NCBI GenBank assembly: GCA_023259135.1
Contig: JAHFQX010000006.1
Coordinates: 1 to 64,000 of the forward strand
Reading direction: 5' to 3'
Length of the DNA: 64,000 nucleotides
Source of the DNA: Betaproteobacteria bacterium
Lineage (GTDB): Bacteria > Pseudomonadota > Gammaproteobacteria > Burkholderiales > JAHFQX01
Made by a program: the position numbers and the translations under genes. The first letter of the stretch is position 1. Every line of letters starts with the position of its first letter. The notes beneath the pieces are model-generated. The model made no database searches. It saw only the letters and a list, made by a program, of their open reading frames with translations, and had not been told where the DNA came from. Of this stretch, positions 15,198 through 23,471 are shown in pieces.

Positions 15198-18100
15198 TTG
15201 GCGGGTTCATTGCGAAAAAGCACCGAGGAGGGGAAATTTTTGGTTCGCGGCGCGGCCCCGATCTTGACTCGGCTGCGGGAGTTTTGGGGCGCCTCGTCCT
15301 GGATTTCCGTAGCGCTGTTAGCCGGTGTCGCCGCCTCGGCGATCGCCTGGGGGATTGCCGCCGACTTGGTGGAGCGCCGGCAACAGGCCGAGTTTCGTTC
15401 CCAAGCGGTTCAAGCCACGGAACTGATCCGGGGCCGTCTGGAAAGCTATACCCAGGTGCTGCGGGGCTTGCAGAGCTTGTTCCGGATCAAGTCCGAAGTC
15501 ACCCGCGCCGAGTTCCGGCGTTACCTGGAAGGCAGCGATTTGCCCCGGCTTTTTCCGGGCTATCAGGCCGTCCATTTCAGCCGCTTGGTTCCCGCCGCCG
15601 ACAAGGAGCGGTTCGTGGATGCGGTGCGCCGCGACCGCAGCTTGCTGCCGCAAGGCTATCCCGGGTTTGCCGTCGCTCCGCCCGGAGAGCGGCCTGAATA
15701 TCTGGTGATCGATTACGTGGAGCCCTATGCCGGCAACGAAGGCGCCATGGGTTTCGATGTCTACAGCCGGGAACAAACTCGGGGCACCGTCGAGCAGGCC
15801 AGGGATACTGGCCGCAGCGCCGCCACCGGGCCCTATACCTTGTTCCAGGACAGCGGCTCGCCGCGCATGGGCTATGTCCTTACCCTGCCGGTGTACCGGA
15901 TCGGCGCGCCGCTGGATACCGTGGAACAGCGCCGCGCCGCTTTCTGCGGCGTGGTCTCGGCGGCTTTCCGCATTGAGGAATTGATGGCCCGGATTCTCGA
16001 TTTGGAAACGCGGGCCGGCCTGGGATTCGTGATCGACGATTTGGGCTCCCCGGAGGAGCCGGGAGCCGTGACCGGCCGGCTGTTCAGTTGGGGAGAGCCG
16101 GACACGGCCGCGCAACGGTTCATGCACTCCGCGGAAATTCCCGTGGGGTCCCACCGCTGGCGGATGCGAGTGTTTCACAGTCACGCTTCGTCTCCGTATT
16201 TCCAGGCTCTCCCCGTCACGGTGGCGATCAGCGGGCTGGTGACCACCGGGCTGCTGGCCCTGCTGGTCGCCCTGCTGTTCACCGGCCAGCGCCGGGCCGC
16301 GGCGCTGGCCGGGGACATGACCCGGGAATTGCGGGACAGCGAAGAGCGGCTGCGGGTGATGATCGAAACCATCCCCATGCCCATCATTTTTTCCCGCCGG
16401 AGAGATGGACATGTGCTGTTCATCAACCACTGGACGGCAGAATATTTCGGGGTGCGCCGCCAGGAGGGGGAAGGGCGCACGGCCTACGATTACTACGCCG
16501 ATCCCGAGGATCGCCGTCCGGTGGGAGAACGGCTGCGCCGGGACGGCTTCGTGCGGGATTACGAGACTCGTTTCCGCAAGGCGGATGGCACGGTGTTCTG
16601 GGGCGCCTTATCCATCCAGTCGGCGGTGTTTCAGGGCGAGCCGGCGGTGCTGGCCGTGGTCCAGGACATCAGCGCCCGCAGGGCGGCGGAGGCAGCGCTG
16701 CGGGAAAGCGAGGAACTGAACCGAGTGATCGCGGAAACCATTCCCATCGCCCTGTCCGTTACCCGCCTGGAGGACGGTGCAGTGGTGTCCCACAGCCCGC
16801 GGTTCAGGGAAATTTTCGAGATTGCCGCCGATGGCGAAGAATTTCCGGCGATAGCCCAGTACGACGCTCCCTCGGACCGGGAGCGTTTTCTTGAGGCGCT
16901 CCGGCGGCAAGGGGCGGTGCGGGATTTCGAGGTGCGCATGAAGACTCGTGGCGGCCGCCGCTTCTGGGGGCTGCTTTCCGCCCGGACGGTGCTGTTGCGG
17001 GGAGAACAGGTGATCGTTGCCGCCACCCAGGACATTTCTTTTCTGAAAGAGACCGAAGCCGCGCTACGGCAGGCCAACCAGGTTCTGCAAACTATTATCG
17101 AGACTTCCCCCTTGGCGATTTTTGCCCTGGGTCCGGATTATCGGGTGACCCTGTGGAATCCCGCCGCGGAACGGCTGTTCGGCTGGTCGGCCCAGGAAGC
17201 GGTCGGCGGGTTTTCGCCTATTTTGCCCAAGGAGCAGACCGAGGATGGCTTGGTCTTGGCGGAAAGAATCCGCGCCGGCCGGGAAATCACGAATGTCGAG
17301 ATCACGCGTAGACGGCGGGATGGCTCCAGGGTGCTCCTCGACCTTGCCGCGGCACCGCTGCGGGATCCCGGCGGCCAAATGACCGGGGTGATGGTGATCG
17401 CCGCGGACATCACCGAGCGCAAACGGGCCGAAGAAGCCTTGCGCCTGAGCGAAGAGCGCTTCCGGGCGTTGACCGAGAATGCCTCGGACATCATCCTTGT
17501 GGTCGGGGAGGACAAGAAAATCCTCTACGAAAGTCCTTCGGCCCGCAGGTTGCTTGGATACGGAGGCGAGGAGCGCCGGGGCCAGTCGGCTTTTTCGAAT
17601 ACCCATCCGGACGACCTGCCGCTGCTGGAGGCAGCCTTCGCCAAAGCGTTTTCCGCTCCCGAGGAAACCATTCTGGCCCGCTTCCGGGTCCGCTGCGGCG
17701 ACGGGTCCTGGCGGATATTCGAGGCGGTCGCGATCAATTGCCTCGCCAATCCGGCGGTGCGGGGCATCGTGGTCAATGCTCGGGACGTGACCGAGCGCCA
17801 GCAGTCCGAGGAGCGGCTGGCCTTCCTCGCCCAGCACGACACCCTGACGGGACTGCCCAACCGCAACCTGATGATGGACCGCCTCTCCCAGGCCATGGTC
17901 CAGGCCCATCGCTCCGGCAAGCGGGTCGCAATCCTGTTCGTGGACCTGGACCGCTTCAAAACCATCAACGACTCCTTGGGTCATGAAGCGGGGGACAGGC
18001 TGCTGCAGACGGTGGGCTCGCGGCTATTGGGGTGCGTTCGCGAAGGCGATACCGTGGCGCGCCAGGGCGGGGATGAGTTCCTGGTGATCCTTCCGGAGAT

Positions 18101-19169
18101 CGGCGATGCCGGGCACGCGAGCCAAGTGGCCGGAAAGATGCTGGAAGCCATCCATCAGCCCATGGTGCTGGATCGGCATGAGCTGCACGTTTCCCCCAGC
18201 ATCGGGATCAGTATTTTTCCGGAGGACGGCGCCACCGCCGAGCATCTTATCAAAAACGCCGATATCGCCATGTACCAGGCCAAGGCAGGCGGGCGGGATC
18301 AATATCGCTATTTCACCTCGGAAATGAATACCCTGGCGCAGCGGCGGCTGACCTTGGAGCACCGGTTGCGCCAAGGGCTGGCCGAAGGGGAATTCCTGCT
18401 GCACTATCAACCCGAAGTGGATTTGGCCACCGGCAGGATCACCGCCGTGGAGGCCCTGGTGCGCTGGAATTACCGGGGCGAGGGGGAAATCTCCCCCGCC
18501 GAGTTCATCCCGGCGGCGGAGGAAACCGGCTTGATCCTCCCCCTCGGGGAGTGGGTGCTCACCGAGGCTTGCCGGCAGATTCGCCGCTGGCGCGACGCGG
18601 GCCATGCCTCCCTGTCGGTGGCGGTGAATCTTTCCGGACGGCAGTTCCGGCAAAAGGGTTTGGCCCAGCGGATACGCGGGATTCTCGCCGAATCCGGCTT
18701 GGGTGCGGATGCCTTGGAGCTGGAGATCACCGAAAGCAGCGTGATGGAAAATCCGGATCGGGCGGCGGCTATTTTGCGGGAATTGCGGGCCGCGGGCATC
18801 GATGTGGCCACCGACGACTTCGGCACGGGCTACTCTTCCTTGGCGTATCTCAAGCGCTTTCCCATCGGCAAGCTGAAAATCGACCGCTCCTTCGTCCGGG
18901 ACATCACCACCGACAAGGATGACGCCGCCATCGTCGGCGCCATCATCGCCATGACGGAGAACCTGGGTTTGCGAGTGGTGGCCGAAGGGGTGGAAACCGC
19001 CGAGCAACTGGCTTTTCTCCGGGCCCACGGCTGCGGTTACGGTCAAGGGTATTATTTTTCTCGGCCTCTGCCGGCCGAAGCCCTGGACAGGCTGCTGGCC
19101 GTCGACCAGGGCCGTTTCCGCCTGCCGCAAGCGCCGGTCATTCCTTTCCCCGGAAGCTCCTTGCCTTGA
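15198..19169 (+). CDS. CHASE-PAS-GGDEF-EAL bifunctional c-di-GMP signalling protein
   Basis: 1323 residues. Membrane helix near 34-56, periplasmic CHASE sensor (about 75-320, LRGLQSLFRIKSEVTRAEFR), second helix near 335-357, then four PAS domains beginning near 385, 510, 635 and 757, then GGDEF (motif RQGGDEF near 957) and EAL (AVEALVRWN near 1083, DDFGTGYSSLAYLKRFP near 1210). Both catalytic signatures look intact, so it could make or degrade c-di-GMP in response to an external ligand. The start is unsure: a perfect AGGAGGTGATCC lies at 15177-15188, rather far (14 bases) from TTG 15198; TTG 15210 is the alternative. No ATG is available nearby. Confidence 0.93.
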   Translation: MAGSLRKSTEEGKFLVRGAAPILTRLREFWGASSWISVALLAGVAASAIAWGIAADLVERRQQAEFRSQAVQATELIRGRLESYTQVLRGLQSLFRIKSEVTRAEFRRYLEGSDLPRLFPGYQAVHFSRLVPAADKERFVDAVRRDRSLLPQGYPGFAVAPPGERPEYLVIDYVEPYAGNEGAMGFDVYSREQTRGTVEQARDTGRSAATGPYTLFQDSGSPRMGYVLTLPVYRIGAPLDTVEQRRAAFCGVVSAAFRIEELMARILDLETRAGLGFVIDDLGSPEEPGAVTGRLFSWGEPDTAAQRFMHSAEIPVGSHRWRMRVFHSHASSPYFQALPVTVAISGLVTTGLLALLVALLFTGQRRAAALAGDMTRELRDSEERLRVMIETIPMPIIFSRRRDGHVLFINHWTAEYFGVRRQEGEGRTAYDYYADPEDRRPVGERLRRDGFVRDYETRFRKADGTVFWGALSIQSAVFQGEPAVLAVVQDISARRAAEAALRESEELNRVIAETIPIALSVTRLEDGAVVSHSPRFREIFEIAADGEEFPAIAQYDAPSDRERFLEALRRQGAVRDFEVRMKTRGGRRFWGLLSARTVLLRGEQVIVAATQDISFLKETEAALRQANQVLQTIIETSPLAIFALGPDYRVTLWNPAAERLFGWSAQEAVGGFSPILPKEQTEDGLVLAERIRAGREITNVEITRRRRDGSRVLLDLAAAPLRDPGGQMTGVMVIAADITERKRAEEALRLSEERFRALTENASDIILVVGEDKKILYESPSARRLLGYGGEERRGQSAFSNTHPDDLPLLEAAFAKAFSAPEETILARFRVRCGDGSWRIFEAVAINCLANPAVRGIVVNARDVTERQQSEERLAFLAQHDTLTGLPNRNLMMDRLSQAMVQAHRSGKRVAILFVDLDRFKTINDSLGHEAGDRLLQTVGSRLLGCVREGDTVARQGGDEFLVILPEIGDAGHASQVAGKMLEAIHQPMVLDRHELHVSPSIGISIFPEDGATAEHLIKNADIAMYQAKAGGRDQYRYFTSEMNTLAQRRLTLEHRLRQGLAEGEFLLHYQPEVDLATGRITAVEALVRWNYRGEGEISPAEFIPAAEETGLILPLGEWVLTEACRQIRRWRDAGHASLSVAVNLSGRQFRQKGLAQRIRGILAESGLGADALELEITESSVMENPDRAAAILRELRAAGIDVATDDFGTGYSSLAYLKRFPIGKLKIDRSFVRDITTDKDDAAIVGAIIAMTENLGLRVVAEGVETAEQLAFLRAHGCGYGQGYYFSRPLPAEALDRLLAVDQGRFRLPQAPVIPFPGSSLP

Positions 19170-19195
19170 CAGGGGGTGGGGCCGCTGGCTAACAT
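19166..19195 (+). promoter_or_regulatory. Promoter of the tRNA gene
   Basis: TTGACA (19166-19171) and TAACAT (19190-19195) with an 18-base spacer, 12 bases before the first base of the tRNA. The -35 box overlaps the stop codon of the GGDEF-EAL gene. Confidence 0.6.
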
Positions 19196-19207
19196 CTTCC
19201 GCCTTGT

Positions 19208-19283
19208 GGCGAATTAGCTCAGTGGTTAGAGCAGCGGAATCATAATCCGTTGGTCCGGGGTTCAAATCCCTGATTCGCCACCA
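19208..19283 (+). tRNA. tRNA with CAU anticodon (tRNA-Ile2 or elongator tRNA-Met)
   Basis: 76 bases including an encoded CCA. Acceptor GGCGAAT pairs perfectly with ATTCGCC; D arm GCTC/GAGC; anticodon stem GCGGA/TCCGT around the loop ATCATAA (anticodon CAT); T arm CGGGG/CCCTG with loop TTCAAAT. It is not the initiator tRNA: the first base pair is G-C. The TTAGCTCAGTGGTTAGAGCAG D-arm side and the TTGGTC variable region resemble the lysidine-modified tRNA-Ile of enterobacteria more than their elongator Met, but the sequence alone does not settle this. Confidence 0.97.
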
Positions 19284-19297
19284 CCCCCATCCTTTAA

Positions 19298-19657
19298 GTG
19301 CCTGGGTTGCACAGCGTCCGGACAAAAAAGCGCTTCCCCCTCCTGATCGGCATGCTGCTGGCGATGGGAGCGGTCTGGCCTGTTTACGCGCAGCAGCGCG
19401 TGCTGCCCGGGAAGGCCGAGCCCGGCGCCTTGATCGCCCATGAATACCCCTATCTGGACATTTCCGGGGAGCGGCGCCGTCTCGCGCCGGGGGGGCGGAT
19501 TTTCGATATCCACAATCGGATTATCCTGCCCGTTGCCCTGTCCGCCCCGGCTGACGTGGCTTTCGAGCTGGACATGAACGGTGACGTTTCCCGGCTTTGG
19601 CTGCTGACCCGGGAGGAACGGCTCCGCCTCGACGCCCGCAAGAAATCTTCCCGGTGA
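19298..19657 (+). CDS. Small exported protein of unknown function upstream of miaB
   Basis: 119 residues from GTG 19298. A signal peptide is clear ([22 protein letters not shown], cleavage near residue 31). The mature part of about 88 residues has no recognised domain; it contains [20 protein letters not shown] and a basic C-terminus. Its stop overlaps the miaB GTG by 4 bases (GTGA), so it is probably translated with miaB. It follows the tRNA by 14 bases and may share its transcript. I do not recognise the family. Confidence 0.7.
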   Translation: MPGLHSVRTKKRFPLLIGMLLAMGAVWPVYAQQRVLPGKAEPGALIAHEYPYLDISGERRRLAPGGRIFDIHNRIILPVALSAPADVAFELDMNGDVSRLWLLTREERLRLDARKKSSR

Positions 19658-21015
19658 AAAAGCGCTTTTTCATTAAAACCTTCGGTTGCCAGATGAACGA
19701 GTACGACTCGGCCAAGATGGCCGACGTGCTCGCCGCCGCCGAAGGCATGGAGCCGGCCGCCGGCCCGGAGGACGCCGACGTGATTTTGTTCAACACCTGC
19801 TCGGTGCGGGAAAAAGCCCAGGAAAAAGTGTTCCACGATTTGGGGCGGGTACGGGCGCTGAAAAAAGCCAAGCCCGAACTGCTCATCGGCGTCGGTGGCT
19901 GCGTCGCCAGCCAGGAAGGCGCGGCCATCGTGGCCCGGGCGCCCTTCGTGGACCTGGTGTTCGGCCCCCAGACCCTGCACCGCCTGCCGGAGTTGTTACG
20001 CGCCCGGCGCGTCACCGGCCGGCCCCAGGTGGACATTGCCTTCCCGGAGATCGAAAAATTCGACCATCTGCCCCCCGCCCGGGTCGAAGGGCCGACGGCT
20101 TTCGTGTCCATCATGGAAGGGTGCGGCAAATACTGCTCTTTCTGCGTGGTGCCCTATACCCGCGGCGAGGAAGTTTCCCGGCCCTTCGACGACGTGCTGA
20201 CGGAAGTCGCCGGCCTAGCCCGGCAAGGCGTGCGGGAAATCACCTTGTTGGGGCAGAACGTCAATGCCTACCGGGGCCCCATGGCCGATGGCGAGGCCGC
20301 CGACTTTGCCCTGCTGCTGGAATATCTCCACGAAGTTCCGGGCATCGAGCGGCTGCGCTACACCACCTCCCACCCGCGGGAATTCACCCCGCGGCTGATC
20401 GAGGCGCATGCCCAGCTTCCCAAGCTGGTGTCCCAGGTGCATCTACCGGTGCAGTCGGGCTCGGACCGGATCCTCGCCGCGATGAAGCGGGGCTATACCG
20501 TTCTGGAATACAAATCCATTGTCCGGCGGCTACGGGCCGCGCGGCCGGAGGTTTCCCTGTCGTCGGATTTCATCGTGGGCTTTCCCGGCGAAACCGAGGC
20601 CGACTTCGAGGCCACGCTCAAACTGGTGCGGGAAGTGGGTTTCGACGGCTCCTTCAGTTTCCTGTACAGCCCCCGGCCGGGGACTCCGGCGGCGGAACTC
20701 CCGGACGATACGCCCCAGGCGGTCAAGCTGGAGCGCCTGCGACGCTTGCAAGCCTTGCTGGAAGAACAGGCCCAAGCCATCAGCCGCTCCATGGTGGGCG
20801 GTGTGCAGCGGGTGCTGGTGGAGGGGCCGTCCAAGAAGGATGCCGGAGAATGGAGCGGCCGCACCGACAACAACCGGGTGGTGAATTTTCCTTGGGGGCC
20901 GATGCCGTTTCCGGGCGCCGGCCCGGACCGCATTCGGGGCTGTTTCGTCCCGGTGCGGATTACCGCCGCCTTGTCCCACAGCCTGAGGGGAGAAGTGGCG
21001 GTGCGGGAGTCGTGA
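19654..21015 (+). CDS. miaB: tRNA-2-methylthio-N6-dimethylallyladenosine synthase
   Basis: 453 residues from GTG 19654. Radical-SAM methylthiotransferase that modifies A37 of tRNAs reading UNN codons. Three N-terminal cluster cysteines are in [20 protein letters not shown] and GVGGCVAS; the radical-SAM CxxxCxxC is in [15 protein letters not shown] (about 160-167). The C-terminal TRAM domain ends with GEVAV. The gene starts within the stop of the exported-protein gene and overlaps phoH at TGATG, the head of the conserved miaB-phoH-ybeY-corC-lnt operon. Confidence 0.97.
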   Translation: MKKRFFIKTFGCQMNEYDSAKMADVLAAAEGMEPAAGPEDADVILFNTCSVREKAQEKVFHDLGRVRALKKAKPELLIGVGGCVASQEGAAIVARAPFVDLVFGPQTLHRLPELLRARRVTGRPQVDIAFPEIEKFDHLPPARVEGPTAFVSIMEGCGKYCSFCVVPYTRGEEVSRPFDDVLTEVAGLARQGVREITLLGQNVNAYRGPMADGEAADFALLLEYLHEVPGIERLRYTTSHPREFTPRLIEAHAQLPKLVSQVHLPVQSGSDRILAAMKRGYTVLEYKSIVRRLRAARPEVSLSSDFIVGFPGETEADFEATLKLVREVGFDGSFSFLYSPRPGTPAAELPDDTPQAVKLERLRRLQALLEEQAQAISRSMVGGVQRVLVEGPSKKDAGEWSGRTDNNRVVNFPWGPMPFPGAGPDRIRGCFVPVRITAALSHSLRGEVAVRES

Positions 21016-22043
21016 TGCCGCCCCCCAAGCCGCCGGCCCCGGCGGCCGATTCCGAGTGGCCCTTTAGCGCCCATGTTGCTGGGCCAGTGGATTTCGTCCT
21101 ATCCCCCGTCAACAACCGGCGCTTGGCCAATCTATGCGGGGCGCTGGACGAGAATTTGCGCCGCATCGAAGCCGCCTTCGACATCTCCGTCGCCCATCGG
21201 GGCGAGCGCTTCACGCTGCGGGGCGATCCCGGCCGGACCGAGCGGGCGGCCCGGGCGATTCAATCCCTCTACGGCCAAGCCCAGCGGCACCTGGGAGCCG
21301 AGGAGGTGCAGTTGGGGTTGATGGAGTTTTTGGAGGGAATGCCCGAAAGCTCCGCCCCCGCCCCGGCCCTCAAGACCCGCAAGCCCGACCTCAAGGGCCG
21401 GACTCCCCGCCAGGAGCAGTACCTGCGCCAAATCCAAGAGCACGACGTGACTTTCGGCATCGGCCCGGCGGGCACCGGAAAGACTTATCTGGCGGTGGCC
21501 TGTGCCGTGGATGCCCTGGAGCGGGACGCGGTGCAACGCATCGTGCTGGTGCGCCCGGCGGTGGAGGCCGGGGAGCGGCTGGGCTTCCTGCCGGGGGACC
21601 TGGCCCAGAAGGTGGACCCTTATCTACGCCCCTTGTACGATGCCCTGTACGATCTCATGGGCTTCGACAAGGTGCATCGCATGTTCGAGCGGGCCGCCAT
21701 CGAGATCGCCCCGTTGGCCTACATGCGGGGACGCACCCTGAACCAGGCGTTCATCATTTTGGACGAAGCCCAGAACACCACCCCCGAGCAGATGAAGATG
21801 TTCCTCACCCGCATCGGTTTCGGCACCAAGGCGGTGATCACCGGCGACATCACCCAGACCGATTTGGCCCGGCATCAGAAAAGCGGCCTCATCGAGGCCA
21901 AGGAGGTGCTGCGGGATATCCCGGGCATCGCCTTCACTTTTTTCCGTTCCGACGATGTGGTGCGGCATCCCTTGGTGGCCCGCATCGTCAACGCCTATCA
22001 GCGTCATGCCGAGGATGGCCGGGAACCGAGGGAGGCGACGTGA
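21015..22043 (+). CDS. ybeZ: PhoH-family ATPase (YbeZ)
   Basis: 342 residues from ATG 21015 (GTG 21012 in the same frame is possible). Walker A GPAGTGKTYLA near residue 156 and Walker B AFIILDEAQNTTPEQ near 248 define the PhoH ATPase domain, preceded by a KH-like N-terminal region. In gammaproteobacteria it works with YbeY in rRNA and ribosome quality control. Residues about 12-23 (DSEWPFSAHVAG) come from a dispersed repeat copy, lengthening a normally variable N-terminus. It overlaps miaB by 1 base and ybeY by 4. Confidence 0.95.
   Translation: MPPPKPPAPAADSEWPFSAHVAGPVDFVLSPVNNRRLANLCGALDENLRRIEAAFDISVAHRGERFTLRGDPGRTERAARAIQSLYGQAQRHLGAEEVQLGLMEFLEGMPESSAPAPALKTRKPDLKGRTPRQEQYLRQIQEHDVTFGIGPAGTGKTYLAVACAVDALERDAVQRIVLVRPAVEAGERLGFLPGDLAQKVDPYLRPLYDALYDLMGFDKVHRMFERAAIEIAPLAYMRGRTLNQAFIILDEAQNTTPEQMKMFLTRIGFGTKAVITGDITQTDLARHQKSGLIEAKEVLRDIPGIAFTFFRSDDVVRHPLVARIVNAYQRHAEDGREPREAT
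21048..21083 (+). repeat. Dispersed repeat (GGCCCTT family), in-frame copy inside phoH
   Basis: GATTCCGAGTGGCCCTTTAG continuing to GCTGGG; 30 of 36 positions match 10581-10616 in the diguanylate cyclase gene, and it also matches the intergenic copies read on the minus strand at 23392-23452 and 39697-39755. Confidence 0.7.
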
Positions 22044-22519
22044 ACCCCGGCTCCGCACGGCCAGCGGTGACCGTTCAAAAAGCCACCCGCGCCCCCGGCC
22101 TGCCCGGCGCCGCGCAATTGCGCCGCTGGGCCGGAGCGGCTCTAGTGGCCGACTCTGCTTCTGGGCCGCTGGTCCAACCGGCCCAGGTCACGCTGCGCTT
22201 CGTGGGCGAGCGGGAAGGCCGCCGCTTGAACCGGCAATTTCGCGGCAAGGATTACGCCACCAACGTGCTGACCTTCGTTTACCAGCGGCGACCGCTGTGG
22301 GGCGACGTGGTGTTGTGTCAACCGGTGATCCGGCGGGAGGCCGAGACCCAGGGCGCCGGCCTACAAGCCCACCAAGCCCATTTGGTGGTGCACGGCCTGC
22401 TGCATCTGCAAGGCTACGACCACGAGAACCGCCGGGATGCCGAAGTCATGGAGCGGCGCGAGGCGGAAATTCTCGGTGCCCTGGGTTATTCCGACCCTTA
22501 CCGCGTTTATCGAGGATGA
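22040..22519 (+). CDS. ybeY: Endoribonuclease YbeY
   Basis: 159 residues from GTG 22040, which overlaps the phoH stop (GTGA) and has GGAGG 9 bases upstream. The zinc site HxxxHxxxxxH is in HLVVHGLLHLQGYDH (about residues 113-127), and NRQFRGKDYATNVLTF is the family core. Needed for 16S rRNA 3' end maturation and 70S quality control. Confidence 0.96.
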   Translation: MNPGSARPAVTVQKATRAPGLPGAAQLRRWAGAALVADSASGPLVQPAQVTLRFVGEREGRRLNRQFRGKDYATNVLTFVYQRRPLWGDVVLCQPVIRREAETQGAGLQAHQAHLVVHGLLHLQGYDHENRRDAEVMERREAEILGALGYSDPYRVYRG

Positions 22520-22550
22520 CCGAGGTGGATGACACAAAAAATAGGCCGTG

Positions 22551-23471
22551 ATGATGTCCATGGACCCTACTTCTAAACCCGGCTGGCTGGAGCGCTTGGG
22601 AGCCCTGTTGATGCGGGAACCCGAGGACCGGGAACAGTTGATCGAACTGCTGCATTCTTCCTACGAGCGCAATTTGCTGGACGGCGACGCCCTGAGCATG
22701 ATCGAAGGCGTGCTGCAAGTCTCCGAGCTGCAAGCCCGGGACATCATGGTGCCGCGGGCCCAGATGGACGTGGTGGAGATCGCCGATCCCCCGGAAAAAT
22801 TCATCCCGGTGGTCATCGAGGCGGGCCATTCCCGCTTTCCCGTCATCGGCGCCGACAAGGACGACGTGCTGGGCGTCCTGCTGGCCAAGGATCTGCTGCG
22901 TTACTACGCGGGGGAGTCGTTCAACCTGCGGGAGATGCTGCGGCCGGCGGTGTTCATTCCCGAATCCAAGCGGCTCAACGTGCTGCTCAAGGATTTTCGC
23001 CGCACCCGCAACCACATGGCCATCGTGGTGGACGAATACGGCGGCGTGGCGGGGCTGGTGACCATCGAGGATGTCTTGGAGCAGATCGTCGGCGACATCG
23101 AGGACGAGTACGATTTCGACGAGACCGAAGGCAACATCGTCGCGGAGCCGGACGGGCGTTTCCGGGTGAAGGCGCAAACCGAGATCGAGGACTTCAACGC
23201 GGCCTTCGGCACTGAATATGGCAACGAGGATTTCGACACCATCGGCGGGTTGGTGCTCAACCGCTTCGGCCGGCTGCCCAAGCGGGGGGAGGAAATCGTC
23301 TTTGACGAGTTGCGCTTCCGGGTGCTGCGCGCCGACAGCCGCCGGCTGCACGTTTTGCTGGTGGAAAAAATCCTCGAATGGCCCAACAGCGGGGCCGCTA
23401 TGGCCGCTATGGCCGCTAAAGGGCCACCAGAAGGGCCACCGGAAGGACCGTCAGGAACCGGCCACTCGTGA
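22551..23471 (+). CDS. corC: CorC/HlyC-type CBS-domain protein with repeat-derived tail
   Basis: 306 residues from ATG 22551; GTG 22548 and ATG 22554 are nearby alternatives. Cytoplasmic CorC form: paired CBS domains (about 65-190, ARDIMVPRAQMDVVEI, VDEYGGVAGLVTIEDVLEQI) then a CorC_HlyC domain (about 205-285, DFDTIGGLVLNRFGRLPKRG). Linked to Mg/Co efflux and found in this operon in many gammaproteobacteria. The last 25 or so residues (AAMAAMAAKGPPEGPPEGPS) are encoded by a copy of the dispersed repeat and are not part of the normal fold. Confidence 0.95.
   Translation: MMSMDPTSKPGWLERLGALLMREPEDREQLIELLHSSYERNLLDGDALSMIEGVLQVSELQARDIMVPRAQMDVVEIADPPEKFIPVVIEAGHSRFPVIGADKDDVLGVLLAKDLLRYYAGESFNLREMLRPAVFIPESKRLNVLLKDFRRTRNHMAIVVDEYGGVAGLVTIEDVLEQIVGDIEDEYDFDETEGNIVAEPDGRFRVKAQTEIEDFNAAFGTEYGNEDFDTIGGLVLNRFGRLPKRGEEIVFDELRFRVLRADSRRLHVLLVEKILEWPNSGAAMAAMAAKGPPEGPPEGPSGTGHS
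23392..23452 (-). repeat. Dispersed repeat (GGCCCTT family), copy at the 3' end of corC
   Basis: Plus-strand text is GGCCGCTATGGCCGCTA repeated, then AAAGGGCCACCAGAAGGGCC and CACCGGAAGG. Nearly the same as the block at 39697-39755. It is translated as the corC C-terminal tail. Confidence 0.75.

Noticed and set aside
19208-19283. Initiator tRNA-fMet
   Set aside because: The first pair of the acceptor stem is G-C, not the mismatch of initiator tRNAs, and the anticodon stem lacks three consecutive G-C pairs at its loop end.
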